Shown: positions 9,701 through 19,840, numbered from the stretch's first letter. The stretch is 64,000 nucleotides of DNA from Flavihumibacter fluvii (GCF_018595675.2 NZ_CP092333.1:520001-584000); one strand, 5' to 3'. Numbers and translations: made by a program. Notes: a model not told the origin generated them from the letters alone.

Positions 9701-9828
9701 AATCCGGCACCGTGCAAACCATGACAGAAATGAAAAGTTCGATGATGACAGAGGGCTTATATGAAAACATCAGCAACCAGGATCTGGCCAACCTGCTTGA
9801 TTACCTGGCTTCCCTGAAAAGGAAATAA
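6751..9828 (+). CDS. PVC-type haem-binding lipoprotein: dehydrogenase-like propeller, HEAT repeats, C-terminal cytochrome c
   Basis: 1025 residues. The N-terminal signal ends in a lipobox (TIVSC, Cys near 27), so an outer- or inner-membrane lipoprotein. Residues about 50-440 form the 'putative membrane-bound dehydrogenase' beta-propeller domain (NMDVDEKGRVWVTEAYNY, DGDGHADTARVF, DVTVAPDGSLFIADWYDPG). Residues about 445-870 are HEAT-like helical repeats. The C-terminus has SCSTCHMVAGKGYDFGPDLSEIG, a single c-type haem site of the family first seen in Planctomycetes/Verrucomicrobia. Likely an exported sugar or polyol dehydrogenase passing electrons to its own haem; substrate unknown. A GTG immediately precedes the ATG at 6751; the ATG was chosen. 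Confidence 0.88.
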   Translation: MKFSTRCHAGQIIGLSIFFAITIVSCKNNSTETREIAKADSLTEEQKHLPANALKGLGVAPGLEVMPFASEPMLQNPTNMDVDEKGRVWVTEAYNYRPSVNGNPTNALGDRIMILEDTDGDGHADTARVFYQGPELNAPLGICVLGNRVIVSQSPFVWSFYDDNGDDKADRKEIMFQGIGGEQHDHGAHAFSFGPDGKLYFNFGNEGKTLKDKNGKAILDQDGDVIGPKKYQQGMVFRCDPDGSHVECLGDNFRNPYEVAVDSYGALWQSDNDDDGNRGTRINFVMPYGNYGYTDEMSGASWQSNRTNMEDSIPFRHWHLNDPGEVPNLLQTGAGSPTGLIVYEGNLLPKTFQNQMIHCDAGTNVVRAYPVKKDGAGYTARIENILHGDNDPWFRPSDVTVAPDGSLFIADWYDPGVGGHGAGDQVRGRIYRVAPTGVKYVQPNLDYASVEGAIEALFNPNLSVRHHAYTSLQHMGVKAIPALEKSWKENRDSRKRARALWALLKMPGTDTKRYLTEAMNDDQPDLRCMAIRAAVQLKEIELLLPAAVMDKDISIRREAALALHHQSNTQAAAWWTDLATQHDGKDRWYLEALGIGADGQWDRFFPAYLARIKDPLATAASRDIVWRARTDQSLPYLAKLAAESGVPIKDRLRYFRAFDFHSGKAKPGLLLNMIRENTGNDVVFNKLVLHALDSRSVMQSEIAQKALDQVLDSVDGTSEFVDLVGQYAVKTRNKSLLKLAISKYDEELGNDAAGLLLKFGGKGLVLDVIRGSSKDTAATPLLLGSIGNDGSASSVDFLQEVTLSDKFDMELRKLAASKIGTSGNGEKRVLELLKQHKVPDELIPPVVASVSGAWMKSVRDEAAGYLPDRGIKMVAKKAPVIEQIRSLTPVPEKGKEVFMNSCSTCHMVAGKGYDFGPDLSEIGTKLPKEGLLESIVHPSAAIGFGYEGWSFTLKDGTAFSGIIVSKTETDIEVKFPGGSRKKFKSGTVQTMTEMKSSMMTEGLYENISNQDLANLLDYLASLKRK

Positions 9829-10000
9829 GCATCTGCAAACAGGGTTAACAAACTAACATTCCCCAAAAAACACTTACCTTCCGGTATAAGATTCCAGCCA
9901 AAACTACTGCTGTTTGATTGTATTTACCAACACTGTTACTGCCTATAGCCAGGTATTATTTGTGTTGCATTCTTATTGATGGTATGATTTTTTTGCTGCG

Positions 10001-10030
10001 TTCTGCATGGAATAAAAATGCCATGCAGAA
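10001..10030. promoter_or_regulatory. Perfect 10-bp inverted repeat upstream of the glucan synthase
   Basis: TTCTGCATGG, a 10-nt A/T-rich loop, then CCATGCAGAA, ending 27 nt before the GTG start of the 8.7-kb gene. It has no T tract, so it is more likely an operator or a 5'-UTR hairpin than a terminator. The rest of the 229-nt gap (9829-10057) shows nothing else I can name. Confidence 0.5.
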
Positions 10031-10057
10031 AAGTGGTTTTCAACAAAAAACAATGCG

Positions 10058-13000
10058 GTGAAAATTAATCCAATTCAGGATATCCTGTCTTCAATCGGTA
10101 TTTCCTTTCCAGGTGAAAACCTGATGCAAAAATATGCCAACGAAAAACCACCCCTCAGATCAGAATTATACAGTGCGGAGCAGATGGAGCATTATGGCAG
10201 GACCCTGGCCGGGCGCCACAAATTAATAGCTGGTCGCGCACCGAATATATTGCTTAGCCGGTTGGCAGAAAATGAGGATTTATTGCTGGAAGTGCACCAC
10301 CTGCTCACTGATGCAGTGAAAACGAATCGTCGGATCATCCCGGCAGGGGAGTGGCTGCTCGATAATTTCTACCTTATCCAGGAGCAGATCAGGATCGGTA
10401 AGAAACACTTGCCAAAAGGCTATAGTGAGGACCTGCCGAGATTGCTGAATGGTTCTTCAGCTGGTTTGCCCCGCGTTTACGATATTGCCATTGAGATCAT
10501 TTCGCACAGTGATGGTCGTGTTGACCTGAAAAGCCTCAGCAGCTTTGTGACAGCCTACCAGGAAATTACGCCATTGAAACTGGGTGAACTTTGGGCAATT
10601 CCCATTATGTTGCGGCTGGCATTAATTGAAAACCTGCGCCGCTTATCTACCCAGATCGCCTATGACCGGATCAACCAGAACCTGGCTGATTATTGGGTAG
10701 AGCAAATGACCTCCGTTGCTGATAAGGATCCCAAAAGCCTGATATTGGTGATTGCTGATATGGCGCGTTCACATCCGCCTATGGTCAGTTCTTTTGTAGC
10801 TGAACTTACCCGCCAATTGCAGGGTAAGGGGCCTGCACTTGCCCTGCCATTGAACTGGATCGAACAACGACTTTCTGAAACCGGCCAAACCGGAAATGAA
10901 CTCATCAATGCAGAGATCCAAAAGCAGGCGGCCGACCAGGTATCTATGAGCAACAGCATTGGCAGTTTGCGATTTTTAGGAACAATGGATTGGCGGGATT
11001 TTGTTGAATCGATAAGTACTGTTGACCATATTCTCCGAAAGGATGGCAGCGGTATATATGGGGAGATGGATTTTTTAACCCGCGACCATTATCGTCATGT
11101 TGTAGAAAAATTGAGCAGGTATAGTGATCTTTCTGAGCAGGAAATTGCCGGAATGGCCGTCCGTTTGGCGGCCAGCGCTTCTGTCAAAAACGGTCCGGAT
11201 GACCGCAGCGCCCATGTTGGTTATTACCTGGTTGGAAAAGGATTGGACCATATAGAAAGAGGTATTAAGCTCAACCTGCCTTATTACGACCGCTTCGAAA
11301 AAATTGTGCGGCAATTTCCTTTTTTTGTTTTCACAACTTCAATTTTTTTAATTACCGGTTGCATCGCCGGGGCATTGATTGTACGAGCTAAGGCAGACGG
11401 CACCGAAACATGGTTATTGATATTGATGGGTTTGCTGACCGTTTTATGCGCCAGTCACCTCGCCATCACCCTGGTCAACTGGTTGGCGACTTTGTTTATC
11501 CGGCCGCGATTATTACCCAGGATGGATTTCGATCATGGTATCAAGGAGAAATTCAGGACCATGGTGGTGATCCCAACCATGCTTACCCATGCTGAGAATG
11601 TTGAAACCCTTGTAGAATCCCTTGAGGTGGAATACCTGGCCAATAAAGATGATCTCCTGCATTTTGCTCTTCTCACCGATTTCACCGATGCGGCAACTGA
11701 AACCACGCCTGATGATGAGCCCTTGCTGCAACTGGCTATTCAAAAAATCGAAGAGCTTAATGTGAAATATTCACGTTCGGAAAGTGATATTTTCTTTTTG
11801 TTTCATCGCCCACGGAAATGGAATCCCAAGGACCAGCACTGGATGGGGTATGAACGTAAACGGGGGAAACTAACAGAATTGAATGCCTTGCTCAGGGGAG
11901 AAGGCGTCGATTCGTTTTCTCAAATCATAGGAAGGCGCGAAATTTTTAGTGAAGTAAAATATGTAATTACCATTGATGCAGATACACACCTGCCCCGTGA
12001 TGCAGCACGCAAAATTGTGGCCACCATGGCCCATCCGCTCAACAGGGCGTATTATGATGAAATGAAACAACGGGTGACAGATGGATACGGGATCCTCCAA
12101 CCCAGGGTGGCGTTGAGTTTACCGGGTGCATCCAATTCCCTTTTTGCACGGTTGCATGGCAATGACCTGGGCATAGATCCCTACACCCGTACAACTTCGG
12201 ATGTTTACCAGGACCTCTTTAATGAGGGATCATTTATTGGGAAAGGGATTTATGAGGTCGATGTCTTCCGGAAAGGCCTGGATGGCAGGTTTCCGGAGAA
12301 CCGGATACTGAGTCATGATCTGCTGGAAGGCTGTTACCTGCGGTCTGGATTATTGAGCGATGTACAATTGTATGAAGAATATCCATCACGCTACAATGCA
12401 GATGTAAAAAGAAGGCATCGCTGGATCAGGGGTGACTGGCAGATCGCATCCTGGTGCCTGCCTGTCCTGAAGGGCATGGACCATCATTACCATAAGAATC
12501 CATTGTCAGCATTATCGCGCTGGAAAATATTTGACAATATCCGGCGGAGCATAGTGCCATCGGCCATGATTGTATTATTGATCCTGGGCTGGACTGTTTT
12601 ACACGATGCCTGGTTCTGGACGCTGGCAGTAACTGCTATACTCATTCTTCCTTCCTTATTGGCTGCAGCACATGATCTTTTACATAAGCCAAAAGAGATA
12701 TTACTGAAACAGCACTTTTCAGATTCTATCCATGCCATAACAAATAATCTGTTGCAAACAGTATTCACCATTACCTGTTTGCCATATGAGGCTTTTTTTT
12801 CCGTTGATGCAATATTCCGGACCAACTGGCGCATGCTGGTTAGTCATAAGAATTTATTGGAATGGAACCCGCATGCCGGTAATCAGCATTATCATCCTAA
12901 TACACTTATTGACGCCTATCGAACGATGTGGATAGCGCCGTTCCTGGGTGTGGCTGTAATGGTGTTTTTAAGTTTCTATGCTCCGTTCGATCATTTTGTA

Positions 13001-16000
13001 GCTGACCCGATACTTATTCTATGGATGGCTTCGCCGGCGGTTGCCTGGTTTGTTAGCCGCACACTTGCAAAAAAGCAAGTCAATATTTCAGAGGGGCAAA
13101 GTGTTTTCCTGCGTAAAATGGCCAGGAAAACCTGGGCTTATTTTGAACAATATGTTACGGAAAAAGATAATTGGCTGCCACCAGACAATTACCAGGAACA
13201 TCCAGTTGAAAGGGTTGCGCACCGAACGTCCCCAACAAATATGGGGTTATCCCTCATGGCTAACTTGGCTGCTACAGATTTTGGGTATATTACGAACGGT
13301 CAATTCCTCGAACGTATTGGCAATACTTTCAGTACGTTACAAAAAATGGAAAGGCATCGCGGGCATTTTTACAACTGGTATGATACGATCACACTTGAGC
13401 CCCTGCCCCCAAGGTATATATCAACAGTAGATAGTGGTAACCTTGCCGGCCACCTGCTCACATTGCGACAAGGTATTTTTGAAATTGGTTCGCAACCCAT
13501 CATTGATCAAAAACTATTTGATGGCGTTCAGGATACATTCCGGCTCATAAGTGATGCAGCGCCAAATACGGAAGCACTGAAAACCTTTCAGAAAAAACTG
13601 GATCTCTGCAGGACCCTGATTCCCTTCAACCTGCTGTCCATCAAATCATTATTGGATGAACTGATTACCTCTGCAGAACAGATCGTTGGGCAGTGGCCTG
13701 ATGATCCGGATAACCATGCTTATTTCTGGAGCCAGGCCCTGTTGGCACAGTGTACCGCTATCCGTGAAGAGTTATACCAGTTAACACCCTGGGTGCTCTT
13801 TCCCATAGCACCAGAAGGGCTGAATGGAATGTTTGAAATTTATGCAATACCTACATTGCCGGAGCTTATTGAACTGGATAATAAACTGGCAGAAGAAATA
13901 AAGGCTATCCCTAATGATCAGATGACCAATACCGAAAAGCAATGGTTGCTTGATTTTTCTGCACAGGTCACCAAAAGCAGTGCGCTTGCCAGGCAAAGGA
14001 TAACTTCCATTGAAGAAATCGGGATGATCTGCATTGAATTGGCAGACCTCGAATTTGAGTTTCTATATGATCGCTCTCAGCACTTATTGTCTATTGGATA
14101 TAATGCAGATGAACACCGGAAAGATCCCAGTTTTTATGACCTGTTGGCTTCTGAAGCGAGGCTCTCCACTTTCGTAGGTATTGCGCAGGGAAAACTTCCA
14201 CAGGAGAGCTGGTTCTCACTGGGCAGGCAATTAACCAATGCAGGCGGCTCATCTGTCTTATTATCCTGGACCGGTTCGATGTTTGAATACCTGATGCCTT
14301 TGCTTGTGATGCCTACCTATGAAAATACATTACTGCATGAGACGTTTAATGCAATGGTGAAAAGGCAGATTGAATATGGAAAGCAATTGGATGTTCCTTG
14401 GGGTATTTCTGAATCAGGATATAATCTGGTGGATGCAAGTCTGAACTACCAGTATCGTGCTTTTGGTGTGCCCGAACTTGGACTGAAACGCGGGTTGAGT
14501 GAAGACCTGGTCATTGCACCATATGCTACCACGCTGGCACTGATGGTAGACCCTGAAGAATCCTGCCGGAATCTTGAAAGACTTTCTGAAGGTGAATTCG
14601 AGGGTAGGTATGGCTGGTACGAAGCCATTGATTTTACGCCGTCAAGGCTTCCCCGTGGACAAAATAATGTTACCATCAAATCATATATGGCGCATCACCA
14701 GGGGATGAGTTTATTGTCACTCGCCTATGTGTTACTGGACCAGCCAATGCAGAAGAGGTTTGTTAGTGAGCCACAATTCCAGGCCACTTTATTGTTATTG
14801 CAGGAGCGGGTTCCCAAAGCCATAAAATTCTTCTCCCCGCCGCCAGATGTCGCTGATATCAGTATTGTTGCAGATGATCCGCAGATGCGCATCATTAAAA
14901 GCCTGGATGGCCCAATACCTGAAGTACAGTTGCTGTCTAACGGCAACTATCATGTAATGGTCACGAATGCCGGCGGAGGATATAGCCGCTGGAAGAATAT
15001 CGCGGTTACCCGTTGGCGTGAAGATGTCACCTGTGATAACTGGGGTAATTTTTGTTATATCCGTGACCTGGAGAATGGTAGTTTCTGGTCCACTGCGCAC
15101 CATCCTAGTGCCAAAACAGCCAGGAACTATGAAGCCGTTTTTTCACAGGGCCGTGCAGAATTCCGTCGTCGGGATTATGATATAGAAACGCACACAGAAA
15201 TGGTGGTTTCACCTGAAGATGATGTAGAGATCCGGCGGGTACATTTGGTGAACCGGTCCCGCAAGCGCAGAGTGATAGAACTCACCAGTTATACAGAAGT
15301 TGTGCTGACATCAGCCATTGCTGATGCATTACATCCGGCCTTTAGCAATCTTTTTGTGCAAACTGAGATTCTTCCCTCAAAGCAGGCTATACTATGTACC
15401 AGGCGGCCGCGGTCGGAAAATGAACGGGCCCCATGGATGTTCCATGTGATGAAAGCCAGCACAAGTGAAATCAGCCAGGTGTCGTATGAAACAGACCGGA
15501 TGAAATTTGTGGGTCGCGGACAAACGATGGCTAATCCCCGGGCCATGAATATGGATACGCCCTTGAGTGGTACCGAAGGCCCGGTATTAGATCCTATCGT
15601 TAGTATTCAATACAGGCTTGAATTGAATCCACTTGAATCTGTTACAGTAGACATGGTGTTTGGTATTGGTGAAACCCGGGCTATCACTGAGGGATTAATT
15701 GATAAATACCAGGATCCCTCGTTTATGGACAGGGCATTCGAACTGGCATGGACGCACAGCCAGGTGGTACTTCGGCAGATTAATGCCACTGAGGCCGATG
15801 CACAATTGTATGCAAGGCTGGCAAGCTCAGTTATCTATGCCAACACAGCCCTGCGGGCTGATCCGGCTGTATTGATCAAAAATAACCGTGGCCAGTCGGG
15901 CTTGTGGAGTTATTCCATTTCCGGTGACCTTCCGATCGTATTACTGAAGATAACAGACCTGGCTAATATCGGATTGGTGAAACAAATGGTGCAGGCACAT

Positions 16001-18751
16001 GCTTATTGGCGACAGAAGGGGTTGGTTGTAGACCTGGTGATCTGGAATGAAGATTATGGCGGTTACCGTCAGTTGTTGCAAAACCAGTTATTGGGACTGA
16101 TTAGTGCCGGTGTGGATATGGAAGCCACTGAAAGGCCAGGCGGAATCTTTGTGCGGATAGCAGAACAGGTAGCTATAGAAGACCGTGTCTTAATACAGGC
16201 GGTAGCCCGGATGGTTTTATCTGATAGCAAGGGAACGCTGGCTAACCAGGTGAATAAGCGCCCAATGATGAAAATACCTGTTCCCCAATTGGTTCCTAAA
16301 CCATATTATGGCGCTGTACCCAATAGCCAGTTACCCAGCCAACAATTATTGCAGTTTAATGGATATGGAGGCTTTTCAACGGATGGATCTGAATATGTAA
16401 TCCGCACCAACGCTAAAAACACTACCCCATTGCCTTGGGTAAATGTAATCGCCAATCCAGATTTTGGTACAGTGATATCTGAAAGTGGTCAGTCTTATAC
16501 CTGGGTAGAGAATGCGCATGAATTCAGGTTGACACCCTGGAATAATGATCCTGTAAGTGATACAGCGGGCGAGGTCTTTTATTTACGGGATGAAGAAACC
16601 GCTGCATACTGGTCACCAGCACCCTTGCCCTCCACCGGGAAATCAGATTATATCAGCAGGCATGGCTTTGGATACAGTGTATTTGAACACAATGAAGAAG
16701 GCATCCAATCTGAAATGATCGTGTATGTTGACCTGGAGGCTACCGTAAAATTAACGGCTATACGCATACGCAATTTGTCGGGCAGGCCCAGGAAGATATC
16801 TTTGACCGGTTATGTAGAATGGATATTAGGTGACCTGAAGTCCAAAACTTCCATGCATATCCTGACAGAAACTGATGCAAAGACCGGTGCCTTACTGGCC
16901 AGGAATGCTTATAATAAAGAGTTTAATGACCGGGTATGTTTTTTTGATGTGGATGATTTGTCCAGGACGGTCACCGCAGACCGGACAGAATTTATAGGGC
17001 GAAATGGTTCCCTGAAAAATCCGGAAGCAATGGGCCGTGTTCGGCTTTCCGGAAAAACCGGCACAGCACTTGATCCCTGCGGAGCCTTGCAGGTAGTGTT
17101 TGAGCTGGCAGAAAACCAGGAACATGAGATCGTTTTTTTATTGGGCACTGCACGCGATCATGGAGCAGCCACCGCACTTGTACAGCGTTTCAGGGCACCT
17201 GGGGCTGTGGTACAGGCCTTACAAAAAGTACATGCTTACTGGAAGAAAACCCTGCAGGTCGTTCAGGTTGAAACGCCGGATGCAGGACTGAATGTTTTGG
17301 GAAATGGCTGGTTATTATACCAGACAATTGCTTGCAGGTTCAATGCCCGCAGTGGGTTTTATCAATCAGGTGGTGCGTTTGGATTCCGGGACCAATTGCA
17401 GGATGCTATGGCTATGGTACATACGGCTCCACAATTGGTTCGTGCACATATCCTGACCAGTTCCTCACGGCAGTTCATCGAAGGCGACGTACAGCACTGG
17501 TGGCATCCGCCAACCGGCAGGGGTGTACGCACCAGGTGTTCTGATGATTTTCTTTGGTTACCATTTGTTACCTGCAGGTATGTGAAATTTACGGGGGATG
17601 ATTCCATTTTGGGGGAAGAAACTCATTTCCTGGAAGGCAGGTTATTAAATGCTGATGAAGAGTCTTATTATGATTTACCCAATCGTTCCAATACGGCAGC
17701 TACTTTGTATTTGCATTGCGTAAAGGCAATTCAGCATGGATTAAGCTTTGGGGAAAACGGTTTGCCGCTGATGGGCTCCGGCGACTGGAATGATGGGATG
17801 GATAAAGTTGGCGAACATGGTAAAGGAGAAAGCGTATGGCTTGGATTTTTCCTTTGCGAAATTCTGAAACAATTCAGCGAGCTGGCCAGGAAGTATATGG
17901 ATATTGCATTTGCAGACAAATGCCTGGCTGAGTCAGCTAGACTAAGTGCAGCAATAGAAAGAACAGCCTGGGATGGAGAGTGGTACCAGCGGGCCTATTT
18001 TGACAATGGTGCAGTGTTGGGTTCGGCTGCGAATACTGAATGCCGGATTGATTCCGTTACCCAGAGCTGGGCGGTTTTGTCGGGAGCAGCTGATGCAAAG
18101 CGTGCAGGTATCGCTATGGAATCTGCCTATACCCACCTTGTCAGGAAAGACAAGGCTTTGATTCAATTATTAGATCCGCCATTTGATAAAGGTGATTTAA
18201 ATCCGGGCTATATAAAAGGCTATGTTCCGGGTGTGCGTGAAAATGGCGGCCAGTACACCCATGCAGCTATCTGGCTGGTGATGGCTTTTTCTGCCATGAA
18301 AAATAACCAGCGTGCCTGGGAATTGTTTACCATGATCAACCCGGTTAACCATGGTAATTCAAAAGAAAGTATTTCAGTGTATAAAGCAGAACCTTATGTG
18401 GTGGCCGCGGATGTGTATTCTCAGTCCTTGCATACGGGCAGGGGCGGCTGGACCTGGTACACCGGTTCTGCAGGTTGGATGTATCGGCTTATTATTGAAT
18501 CAATACTTGGATTAAGGCGGGAAGGAAACAGGCTGTATTTTGATCCCTGCATTCCAAGAGAGTGGCCATCTTTATCTATTCAATACAGGTTTGGAGAAAC
18601 GACTTATTCTATCCGCTATCAACAGCAATTTGGGCAGGAGAAAGCCAGGAAATTGCGATTGGATGGAATTGACCAGCTTGAAGAAATTGTATATTTAGTG
18701 AATGACCTAAAGGAGCATGTTGTTGAGTTATACCTGACCGTGCTTGATTAA
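10058..18751 (+). CDS. Cyclic beta-1,2-glucan synthase-like protein (NdvB/ChvB/Cgs type)
   Basis: 2897 residues, the size of rhizobial NdvB/ChvB and Brucella Cgs (about 2830-2870). Order of parts: helical N-terminal region; two membrane helices (about 415-475); GT84 glycosyltransferase with IDADTHLP near residue 640 and RRHRWIRGDWQ near 786; further membrane helices (about 830-1010); glucoamylase-like region (about 1030-1560, with GISESGYNLVD and MAHHQGMSLLS); then two GH94-like segments to the C-terminus (FGFRDQLQDAMAMV near 2441, GSGDWNDGMDKVG near 2572, GGWTWYTGSAGWMYR near 2794). In known enzymes the GT initiates and elongates a linear beta-1,2-glucan on the protein, the middle region cyclises it and the GH94 part trims length. 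No NdvA-like exporter is adjacent. GTG start; no ATG fits better. Confidence 0.87.
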   Translation: MKINPIQDILSSIGISFPGENLMQKYANEKPPLRSELYSAEQMEHYGRTLAGRHKLIAGRAPNILLSRLAENEDLLLEVHHLLTDAVKTNRRIIPAGEWLLDNFYLIQEQIRIGKKHLPKGYSEDLPRLLNGSSAGLPRVYDIAIEIISHSDGRVDLKSLSSFVTAYQEITPLKLGELWAIPIMLRLALIENLRRLSTQIAYDRINQNLADYWVEQMTSVADKDPKSLILVIADMARSHPPMVSSFVAELTRQLQGKGPALALPLNWIEQRLSETGQTGNELINAEIQKQAADQVSMSNSIGSLRFLGTMDWRDFVESISTVDHILRKDGSGIYGEMDFLTRDHYRHVVEKLSRYSDLSEQEIAGMAVRLAASASVKNGPDDRSAHVGYYLVGKGLDHIERGIKLNLPYYDRFEKIVRQFPFFVFTTSIFLITGCIAGALIVRAKADGTETWLLILMGLLTVLCASHLAITLVNWLATLFIRPRLLPRMDFDHGIKEKFRTMVVIPTMLTHAENVETLVESLEVEYLANKDDLLHFALLTDFTDAATETTPDDEPLLQLAIQKIEELNVKYSRSESDIFFLFHRPRKWNPKDQHWMGYERKRGKLTELNALLRGEGVDSFSQIIGRREIFSEVKYVITIDADTHLPRDAARKIVATMAHPLNRAYYDEMKQRVTDGYGILQPRVALSLPGASNSLFARLHGNDLGIDPYTRTTSDVYQDLFNEGSFIGKGIYEVDVFRKGLDGRFPENRILSHDLLEGCYLRSGLLSDVQLYEEYPSRYNADVKRRHRWIRGDWQIASWCLPVLKGMDHHYHKNPLSALSRWKIFDNIRRSIVPSAMIVLLILGWTVLHDAWFWTLAVTAILILPSLLAAAHDLLHKPKEILLKQHFSDSIHAITNNLLQTVFTITCLPYEAFFSVDAIFRTNWRMLVSHKNLLEWNPHAGNQHYHPNTLIDAYRTMWIAPFLGVAVMVFLSFYAPFDHFVADPILILWMASPAVAWFVSRTLAKKQVNISEGQSVFLRKMARKTWAYFEQYVTEKDNWLPPDNYQEHPVERVAHRTSPTNMGLSLMANLAATDFGYITNGQFLERIGNTFSTLQKMERHRGHFYNWYDTITLEPLPPRYISTVDSGNLAGHLLTLRQGIFEIGSQPIIDQKLFDGVQDTFRLISDAAPNTEALKTFQKKLDLCRTLIPFNLLSIKSLLDELITSAEQIVGQWPDDPDNHAYFWSQALLAQCTAIREELYQLTPWVLFPIAPEGLNGMFEIYAIPTLPELIELDNKLAEEIKAIPNDQMTNTEKQWLLDFSAQVTKSSALARQRITSIEEIGMICIELADLEFEFLYDRSQHLLSIGYNADEHRKDPSFYDLLASEARLSTFVGIAQGKLPQESWFSLGRQLTNAGGSSVLLSWTGSMFEYLMPLLVMPTYENTLLHETFNAMVKRQIEYGKQLDVPWGISESGYNLVDASLNYQYRAFGVPELGLKRGLSEDLVIAPYATTLALMVDPEESCRNLERLSEGEFEGRYGWYEAIDFTPSRLPRGQNNVTIKSYMAHHQGMSLLSLAYVLLDQPMQKRFVSEPQFQATLLLLQERVPKAIKFFSPPPDVADISIVADDPQMRIIKSLDGPIPEVQLLSNGNYHVMVTNAGGGYSRWKNIAVTRWREDVTCDNWGNFCYIRDLENGSFWSTAHHPSAKTARNYEAVFSQGRAEFRRRDYDIETHTEMVVSPEDDVEIRRVHLVNRSRKRRVIELTSYTEVVLTSAIADALHPAFSNLFVQTEILPSKQAILCTRRPRSENERAPWMFHVMKASTSEISQVSYETDRMKFVGRGQTMANPRAMNMDTPLSGTEGPVLDPIVSIQYRLELNPLESVTVDMVFGIGETRAITEGLIDKYQDPSFMDRAFELAWTHSQVVLRQINATEADAQLYARLASSVIYANTALRADPAVLIKNNRGQSGLWSYSISGDLPIVLLKITDLANIGLVKQMVQAHAYWRQKGLVVDLVIWNEDYGGYRQLLQNQLLGLISAGVDMEATERPGGIFVRIAEQVAIEDRVLIQAVARMVLSDSKGTLANQVNKRPMMKIPVPQLVPKPYYGAVPNSQLPSQQLLQFNGYGGFSTDGSEYVIRTNAKNTTPLPWVNVIANPDFGTVISESGQSYTWVENAHEFRLTPWNNDPVSDTAGEVFYLRDEETAAYWSPAPLPSTGKSDYISRHGFGYSVFEHNEEGIQSEMIVYVDLEATVKLTAIRIRNLSGRPRKISLTGYVEWILGDLKSKTSMHILTETDAKTGALLARNAYNKEFNDRVCFFDVDDLSRTVTADRTEFIGRNGSLKNPEAMGRVRLSGKTGTALDPCGALQVVFELAENQEHEIVFLLGTARDHGAATALVQRFRAPGAVVQALQKVHAYWKKTLQVVQVETPDAGLNVLGNGWLLYQTIACRFNARSGFYQSGGAFGFRDQLQDAMAMVHTAPQLVRAHILTSSSRQFIEGDVQHWWHPPTGRGVRTRCSDDFLWLPFVTCRYVKFTGDDSILGEETHFLEGRLLNADEESYYDLPNRSNTAATLYLHCVKAIQHGLSFGENGLPLMGSGDWNDGMDKVGEHGKGESVWLGFFLCEILKQFSELARKYMDIAFADKCLAESARLSAAIERTAWDGEWYQRAYFDNGAVLGSAANTECRIDSVTQSWAVLSGAADAKRAGIAMESAYTHLVRKDKALIQLLDPPFDKGDLNPGYIKGYVPGVRENGGQYTHAAIWLVMAFSAMKNNQRAWELFTMINPVNHGNSKESISVYKAEPYVVAADVYSQSLHTGRGGWTWYTGSAGWMYRLIIESILGLRREGNRLYFDPCIPREWPSLSIQYRFGETTYSIRYQQQFGQEKARKLRLDGIDQLEEIVYLVNDLKEHVVELYLTVLD

Positions 18752-18761
18752 AAAAATAATC

Positions 18762-19760
18762 ATGGTATCTACGCAGATCGTATTAGCAAATAGACCCAAA
18801 GGAATGCCCGTATTGACCGATTTCAGGTTTGAAGATATAGAATTACCCGTGCTATCCGACGGTGAGGTATTGGTCGAAGGAGTATATTATTCTGTAGATC
18901 CTTACATGCGTGGCAGGATGAATGCTGCGAAATCATATGCTCCACCTTTCGAAGTGGATAAGCCAATCATTGGGGGAGTGGTTGCCAAAGTATTGGAAAG
19001 TAAATCATTGGATTTTGTTGCCGGTGACCTGGTGACTGGCCGGTTGAACTGGCGCAAAAAAGATGTTGTTCAGGAGAAACTGCTGAAAAAAATTGATGCA
19101 TCCATCGCGCCACCCAGTTATTACCTGGGTATTTTAGGTATGCCAGGTATGACCGCCTATGTTGGATTCATCCATATTGGAAAACCAAAAGCCGGTGAAA
19201 CAGTTGTAGTATCCGGAGCAGCAGGCGCAGTTGGTGTAATAGTCGGCCAACTCGCTAAAATTAAAGGCTGCAGGGTGATCGGTATTGCGGGATCTGAAGA
19301 GAAGATCAGGCTGTTGAAGGAGGAATTCGGGTTTGATGAAGCCATTAATTACAAAACCTGTCCGGACTTGAAGAAAGCTATTGCAGATCTTTGTCCGAAT
19401 GGTGTTGATATTTATTTCGATAATGTGGGTGGAGAAATTTCAGATGCTGTGATCAACAATATTAATTTTCATGCACGCATTCCATTATGCGGACAAATAG
19501 CATTATATAACAGCTCAGTGCCGCCAATGGGGCCAAGGCTGCAACCAATGTTGCTCTCGCGAAGTGTATTAATGCAAGGGTTTATCATCTTCAACTATGA
19601 ATCTTTATTTCCGGAAGCCATTAAGGAAATGTCCCAATGGATAAAGGCCGGAAAGTTGAAATTTACAGAAACGGTGATCCAGGGATTCGAGCATTTACCC
19701 ATTGCTTTACTGGGATTGTTTTCTGGTGAAAATACAGGGAAAATGCTCGTTAAAGCATAA
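18762..19760 (+). CDS. NADP-dependent zinc-free oxidoreductase (MDR, CurA/prostaglandin-reductase-like)
   Basis: 332 residues of the medium-chain dehydrogenase/reductase superfamily lacking the structural-zinc Cys cluster. Recognisable: YYSVDPYMRGRM near the N-terminus, the nucleotide-binding VVSGAAGAVGVIVGQLAKIKG, and IYFDNVGGEISD. This group reduces activated C=C bonds of enones and 2-alkenals with NADPH. The in-frame TTG at 18744 overlaps the preceding gene's stop; the ATG at 18762, ten nt after that stop, is preferred. Likely co-transcribed with the glucan synthase, though no functional link is evident. Confidence 0.87.
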   Translation: MVSTQIVLANRPKGMPVLTDFRFEDIELPVLSDGEVLVEGVYYSVDPYMRGRMNAAKSYAPPFEVDKPIIGGVVAKVLESKSLDFVAGDLVTGRLNWRKKDVVQEKLLKKIDASIAPPSYYLGILGMPGMTAYVGFIHIGKPKAGETVVVSGAAGAVGVIVGQLAKIKGCRVIGIAGSEEKIRLLKEEFGFDEAINYKTCPDLKKAIADLCPNGVDIYFDNVGGEISDAVINNINFHARIPLCGQIALYNSSVPPMGPRLQPMLLSRSVLMQGFIIFNYESLFPEAIKEMSQWIKAGKLKFTETVIQGFEHLPIALLGLFSGENTGKMLVKA

Positions 19761-19786
19761 AAAAAGCAGATGTTAGTACATCTGCC
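19761..19786 (-). terminator. Terminator hairpin between convergent genes
   Basis: GCAGATGT-TAGT-ACATCTGC, an 8-bp perfect stem (19767-19786). Read on the minus strand it is followed by a run of T (19766-19761), so it best serves the cupin gene. The same hairpin may also act on the plus strand, where no T run follows. Confidence 0.75.
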
Positions 19787-19840
19787 CTTGCCAAAAAACC
19801 CTGCTATCCAATGGTTAAAAAAAAACGAATTGTGGTGTTG

